A stretch of 64,000 bases of DNA from assembly GCF_002846555.1 (NCBI RefSeq), contig NZ_PJMS01000001.1:3906001-3970000 (forward strand), given 5' to 3'. The position numbers were made by a program, and so were the translations under genes. Of this stretch, positions 60,637-64,000 are shown in pieces; positions within the stretch are counted from its first letter, which is position 1; each line of letters begins with the position of its first letter. The stretch comes from Aquimarina sp. MAR_2010_214 (GTDB taxonomy: Bacteria > Bacteroidota > Bacteroidia > Flavobacteriales > Flavobacteriaceae). The notes below the pieces were generated by a model that saw only the letters and a program-made list of their open reading frames with translations, searched no databases and was not told the DNA's origin.

Positions 60637-61308
60637 TTACTTTTTCCAGCGTCTTAGTATCTGATTGATATCTGATCGCACATCTATTCGGATTTCTTTT
60701 TTACGTTTTCCTTTACCAAACTGATCATCATAATTAGTTTCGGTATGCCGTATATGAGCTTCTACTGCCAGATCAATCATTTTAACGTCAAACTCCTTTG
60801 CATTTGCTGTACGTCCTACTCTACCACTATATTTCTCGCATGCATGTTTTGCTATATCAAACTCCCGTTTTGTTGGACAATTGGGGTACCGACTTCTAAT
60901 AGCTATGGCAAAATTAATAATATATTCTTTGTCTTGATGTTCTCGCACTATAGCTGCTTTTCTATTTTTTTCTGCACGGATCCCCTGATCTTTCTCACAT
61001 TCTATTTTTGCTTTCTCTATTGCGATTTCTTCTACCAATTGCCCTTGTCGCTCATAGCGTTTACGACGTTGATTCCATGCCCATACTACCCCGCACAAGG
61101 TAGAATATTTCTTAGATCTACGGGTCATTGCAGCATCTCCTGGCGGTAATAATACATACCCACCAAACGGAGAACAACTAAAACAGGTTCCTTTGTGTTT
61201 TTCGCTTTCTGCTACAAATGACTTCCCAACAAGAATGCGTTTACCACATTGTGTACATCGAAGTTTTTCTTTCTTCGTTAGAAATATATTCTGAGAGGTT
61301 GTAGCCAA
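60637..61308 (-). CDS. DUF2293 family protein with zinc ribbon
   Basis: 223 residues, starting with TTG at 61308 (no ATG in frame near). A zinc ribbon (Cys18, Cys21, Cys42 and Cys45; CTQCGKR, GTCFSCS) is followed by a charged helix (about 90-135) and a C-terminal DUF2293 domain (about 145-220: YIINFAIAIRSRYPNCPT, HACEKYSGRVGRTANAKEF, AVEAHIRHTETNYD). DUF2293 proteins are widespread in bacteria and fungi with unknown function; the zinc ribbon suggests nucleic acid or protein binding. It lies between two broken HTH genes, both on the same strand. Confidence 0.85.
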   Translation of the reverse strand: MATTSQNIFLTKKEKLRCTQCGKRILVGKSFVAESEKHKGTCFSCSPFGGYVLLPPGDAAMTRRSKKYSTLCGVVWAWNQRRKRYERQGQLVEEIAIEKAKIECEKDQGIRAEKNRKAAIVREHQDKEYIINFAIAIRSRYPNCPTKREFDIAKHACEKYSGRVGRTANAKEFDVKMIDLAVEAHIRHTETNYDDQFGKGKRKKEIRIDVRSDINQILRRWKK

Positions 61309-61701
61309 ATATCATTTATTATATAAGGAGGCGAAAATACATTTTTTAGTATTGAATTCATCTTAAAACATCACGTATATTGATACATCCTCATTTTCAT
61401 CTTCTTATATAAAACCCAAAAGTAAATCCAACCGTTTCTGTATATACATAACTTTGAATAGTTGTACCATACTCAATCGGAGCATCTAATTGTTTCATAA
61501 GGTTAATCATTCTATAGAGTTTGGTTCTTGAGATTCCTAATCGTTCTGCGAATTTTTCTGGAGATCCAGTAGCCTGTAGAATAAAAGATAAAGACCCTAT
61601 TGTTCTTATTAATTTTGACCTAAAGAATGATGACTAATACTATCCTTTATTATATTTACTAACTTTAACCGAATTATACACAATCATCAATCAAACTTAT
61701 C
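61309..61701. other. Intergenic region with HTH relic
   Basis: 393 bases between the DUF2293 gene (-) and the beta-lactamase gene (+). It holds the relic at 61397-61633. No other feature is supported. Confidence 0.6.
61397..61633 (-). pseudogene. HTH transcriptional regulator lacking a start codon
   Basis: An open frame of 78 codons after an in-frame stop (TAG at 61636-61634) with no ATG before Met42. It encodes ATGSPEKFAERLGISRTKLY, RMINLMKQLDAPIEYGTTIQ and SYVYTETVGFTFGFYIRR, the pattern of the small DeoR-like HTH proteins of Bacteroidota. The helix-turn-helix is intact but the N-terminus is not, so this is either a truncated gene or one with a nonstandard start. Confidence 0.65.
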
Positions 61702-63528
61702 ATGAAAAAACTCGTATTCCTCTTCCCTGTCCTTTCTTTTTTTATATCCTGCTCTACTACCCCAGAAGCGGTCGTTGCACCGGATCATATAAAGTTGGTA
61801 GAAACCAACCTTAGTCACCCCGTATATATTAAAGGAGATTCGACATGGACTATAGAAGAACGTATGAAACATTACGGAGTTCCGGGAGTAAGCATTGCTG
61901 TTATTAAAGATTATAAGATCGATTGGATAAAGAGCTATGGTATTATGGATAAGGAAAGTAAATCTCCTGTTACTGATCAGACGCTTTTTCAGGCAGGTTC
62001 TATTAGTAAGCCTGTAGCAGCATACGGGGCATTAACACTTGTAGAACAGGGCAAAATAGATCTCGATAAAGATGTAAATACCTATTTACAATCCTGGAAA
62101 TTACCCGACAGTGAATTCACTAAAGAAAAGAAAGTTGCGCTCAAGCATCTTCTTAATCATTCTGGAGGACTAACCGTACATGGTTTTTTAGGGTACAGTC
62201 CTGATCTACCTGTGCCTACACTAGTACAAGTCTTAAACGGAGAATCCCCAGCTAATTCTGGAGCTATCTTTGTAGATAAAGTCCCGGAAAAAAGTTTTCG
62301 TTACTCTGGAGGAGGATATACAGTGATGCAACAAATGATGATCGATGTAGCCCAAGAGTCATTTCCACAACTTATGAGTGAGTTAGTATTACAGCCTTTA
62401 CAAATGAGTAATAGTACATATGATCAACCCTTACAAAGTGAACAGTTAAAAATGGCTGCAACTGGTTATTTGCCAGATGGTTCTACGACCAAAGGAAAAA
62501 GACATACCTATCCAGAAATGGCCGCAGCAGGACTATGGACTACCGCAGAGGACCTGGCCAAATTTGCAGTTAATATACAACAGACACTAAAAGGAGAAAG
62601 TAAAGCAGCATTATCCCAGGATATGACCACCACAATGCTAACTCCGTTTGTAGAAGATTTTAGTGGATTAGGCATCTTTATAAACAAAATGGAAGACGAA
62701 ATCTACTTTGGCCACGGAGGCTGGGACGAAGGGTTTTCTAGTGAAATGATAGCTCATAAAGATAAAGGATACGGAGTGGTTATATTAACCAACTCTAATC
62801 ACCCTGATTTTATTTCAGAATTGATTCGATCGGTAGCACTTTCCTATTCATGGGATGATTTTGTACCAACATATGAGAAAAAGGAAATAAATGCTGATCA
62901 ACTTAAAGAAATTAGCGGTCGATATCGTCTGCAAAACGATAACTTAATCGAGATATATCACACCAATAATCAGTTATTCAGAAAAGATCTAGGCGCAGAA
63001 CCTGTAGCGCTATTTAAGGTATCTGATAGTATCTATATTAGTAGAGAAAACAATCAACCTGTTCAGTTTACAACCGAGGCAGAAAGTGGACAATTGAATA
63101 TGCTACTTATACATCCTATGAAAAAAACAGTTGAATCTACTCTGGTATTGATGAAAGAAGGTGAAAAAATTCCTTTTGAGTTCCTTGAAGAAGGTAATTT
63201 TGAAGAAGGTCTGAAAGCGTATCAGGAAGTGATGAAAACTGACGCTAATGATCCTGCAGTCTCAGAAAACAATTTAAATCGATTAGGATATCGTTTTATG
63301 GGTATCGAAAACTTAAAATTAGCACAAGATATATTTAAAGTCAATATACTACTCTATCCAGAAAGTTTTAATGTATATGATAGTTATGCTGAAGCCTGTA
63401 TGAAAATCGGAGATCTGGATTTGGCCATAGAGAACTACAAAAAATCGTATAGCCTTAATGAGAAAAATACGAATGCACTAAAAATGATCGAAGAAATAGA
63501 GCAGAAAAAGCAAAATCAAGTCGAGTAA
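61702..63528 (+). CDS. Serine beta-lactamase-like lipoprotein with TPR tail
   Basis: 608 residues. Lipoprotein signal ending FFISC. Class C beta-lactamase/DD-peptidase-like domain: Ser100-x-x-Lys103 in QAGSISKPVAAYG, YxN-equivalent Tyr near 202 in RYSGGGYTVM, and HGG near 338 in FGHGGWDEGF in place of KTG. The C-terminal 120 residues are TPR-like helices (about 480-600; EEGLKAYQEV, LAQDIFKVN, AIENYKKSYSLNEKN). Members act as esterases or peptidases more often than lactamases. It is likely a single-gene unit on the + strand, followed by a 7TM-DISM sensor. Confidence 0.87.
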   Translation: MKKLVFLFPVLSFFISCSTTPEAVVAPDHIKLVETNLSHPVYIKGDSTWTIEERMKHYGVPGVSIAVIKDYKIDWIKSYGIMDKESKSPVTDQTLFQAGSISKPVAAYGALTLVEQGKIDLDKDVNTYLQSWKLPDSEFTKEKKVALKHLLNHSGGLTVHGFLGYSPDLPVPTLVQVLNGESPANSGAIFVDKVPEKSFRYSGGGYTVMQQMMIDVAQESFPQLMSELVLQPLQMSNSTYDQPLQSEQLKMAATGYLPDGSTTKGKRHTYPEMAAAGLWTTAEDLAKFAVNIQQTLKGESKAALSQDMTTTMLTPFVEDFSGLGIFINKMEDEIYFGHGGWDEGFSSEMIAHKDKGYGVVILTNSNHPDFISELIRSVALSYSWDDFVPTYEKKEINADQLKEISGRYRLQNDNLIEIYHTNNQLFRKDLGAEPVALFKVSDSIYISRENNQPVQFTTEAESGQLNMLLIHPMKKTVESTLVLMKEGEKIPFEFLEEGNFEEGLKAYQEVMKTDANDPAVSENNLNRLGYRFMGIENLKLAQDIFKVNILLYPESFNVYDSYAEACMKIGDLDLAIENYKKSYSLNEKNTNALKMIEEIEQKKQNQVE

Positions 63529-63691
63529 TGCCTTTTTTAATTCAAAATTCTCAAATGCATAATGGATTAATATTTAGAAAAACTTAGCGTAACATACTGT
63601 GGTTTTCGAGTAATGTTTGTATGTTTACCTACAGTTTACTGCATATATTTAATACCCCCATATATTATACAAACCGTATACTATAAAATAA

Positions 63692-64000
63692 ATGATTGCA
63701 AAACAAGTATTTAAAAACATTCCTAAACCCTTTGGTTTATTCTTTTTTTTAATTTTTTGTTGTATAGTTTCTGGCTACGCCCAGAAATATCAGCTTACCA
63801 ATGATGTTTTAGAAAAAGAATATCTAGATAACTCTGTACTCTTTATTTATGAAGACGTTACAACAAACTTATCTTTTGAACAGATTAGTGCAGAAAACTT
63901 TCAACATCACTTTGTTCCCAAACAAAATGGCTACGCATACGATAGTAGTGGAACTATCTGGCTGAAATTTACAATCGAAAACACCTCGGATGCACGAAGA
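63692..64000 (+). CDS. 7TM-DISM sensor protein, 5' end only
   Basis: A frame of 103 codons open to the window end. It starts MIAKQVFKNIPKPFGLFFFL, a signal peptide ending in GYAQK, and then reads as an extracytoplasmic 7TMR-DISMED2 domain (NSVLFIYEDVTTNLSFEQI, DSSGTIWLKFTIENTS), which is very like the N-terminus of the kinase at 8699-10732. The output domain lies outside the window. It is probably a second two-component or cyclic-di-GMP type sensor. Confidence 0.8.
   Translation, partial: MIAKQVFKNIPKPFGLFFFLIFCCIVSGYAQKYQLTNDVLEKEYLDNSVLFIYEDVTTNLSFEQISAENFQHHFVPKQNGYAYDSSGTIWLKFTIENTSDARR

Noticed and set aside
1..64000. tRNA, rRNA, CRISPR arrays, prophage and restriction-modification genes
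   Set aside because: I looked for clover-leaf-like segments, regularly spaced direct repeats and phage or nuclease motifs and saw none.

Overview
The window looks like chromosomal DNA from a marine member of the Flavobacteriaceae (Bacteroidota), perhaps Aquimarina or a near relative. Signs are the low GC content, many secreted proteins and lipoproteins whose signal peptides end in ...FSQ/...NAQ or C-N/S-x-D/E, a type IX secretion sorting tail on an LRR protein, TonB-type barrels, DUF5916 and DUF2911 proteins, and TAnnTTTG promoter boxes. No rRNA, tRNA, CRISPR array or phage module was seen.

Layout. 0-9 kb: secreted unknown, then an ABC ATPase with a permease fused to an M1-type peptidase, facing a LytS/LytTR pair and an EamA transporter. 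8.7-14 kb: a 7TM-DISM histidine kinase facing an unusual two-gene unit (277-aa unknown plus 745-aa FAD oxidoreductase). 14-22 kb: large LRR/Ig/TSP3 surface protein, DUF2911-TPR protein, membrane AraC regulator, beta-helix lipoprotein. 22-30 kb: C45 hydrolase, NTF2-like protein, a decayed beta-helix relic, an operon of DUF5916 barrel, GNAT and Asp/Glu racemase, then a MetR-like LysR regulator. 30-42 kb: second LytS/LytTR pair with an amidohydrolase, AraC and DJ-1/PfpI genes, a 58-aa double-glycine-leader peptide gene, a TonB-type receptor with a LolA-like partner, and a third LytS/LytTR pair. 42-46 kb: patatin and a 2,2-dialkylglycine decarboxylase with its own AraC gene. 46-64 kb: accessory-looking DNA with an IS110 element, several MITE-like palindromic repeats, a metallophosphoesterase lipoprotein, cold shock protein, NTF2/DJ-1/AraC cluster, a secreted Hint-domain protein, CPBP protease, fatty acid hydroxylase, DUF2293 protein between two broken HTH genes, a serine beta-lactamase-like lipoprotein, and the start of a second 7TM-DISM sensor.

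How it fits together. The window is rich in membrane-linked sensing: three LytS/LytTR pairs, three AraC regulators with N-terminal membrane domains, and two 7TM-DISM sensors. These sit beside export, envelope and amino-acid or peptide functions. The clearest mobile story is at 45.9-47.6 kb. There an IS110 element has inserted into a MITE-like repeat, so both ends of the IS can be read directly and the 5' noncoding region, the expected bridge-RNA locus, can be delimited. Two MITE families with TA-bounded inverted ends recur from 46 to 60 kb. They abut or supply the stop codons of neighbouring genes, and one splits a decayed HTH gene. A small Gly-Gly leader peptide with four cysteines (36.1-36.2 kb), with its own terminator, is the best candidate for an undescribed secreted peptide.
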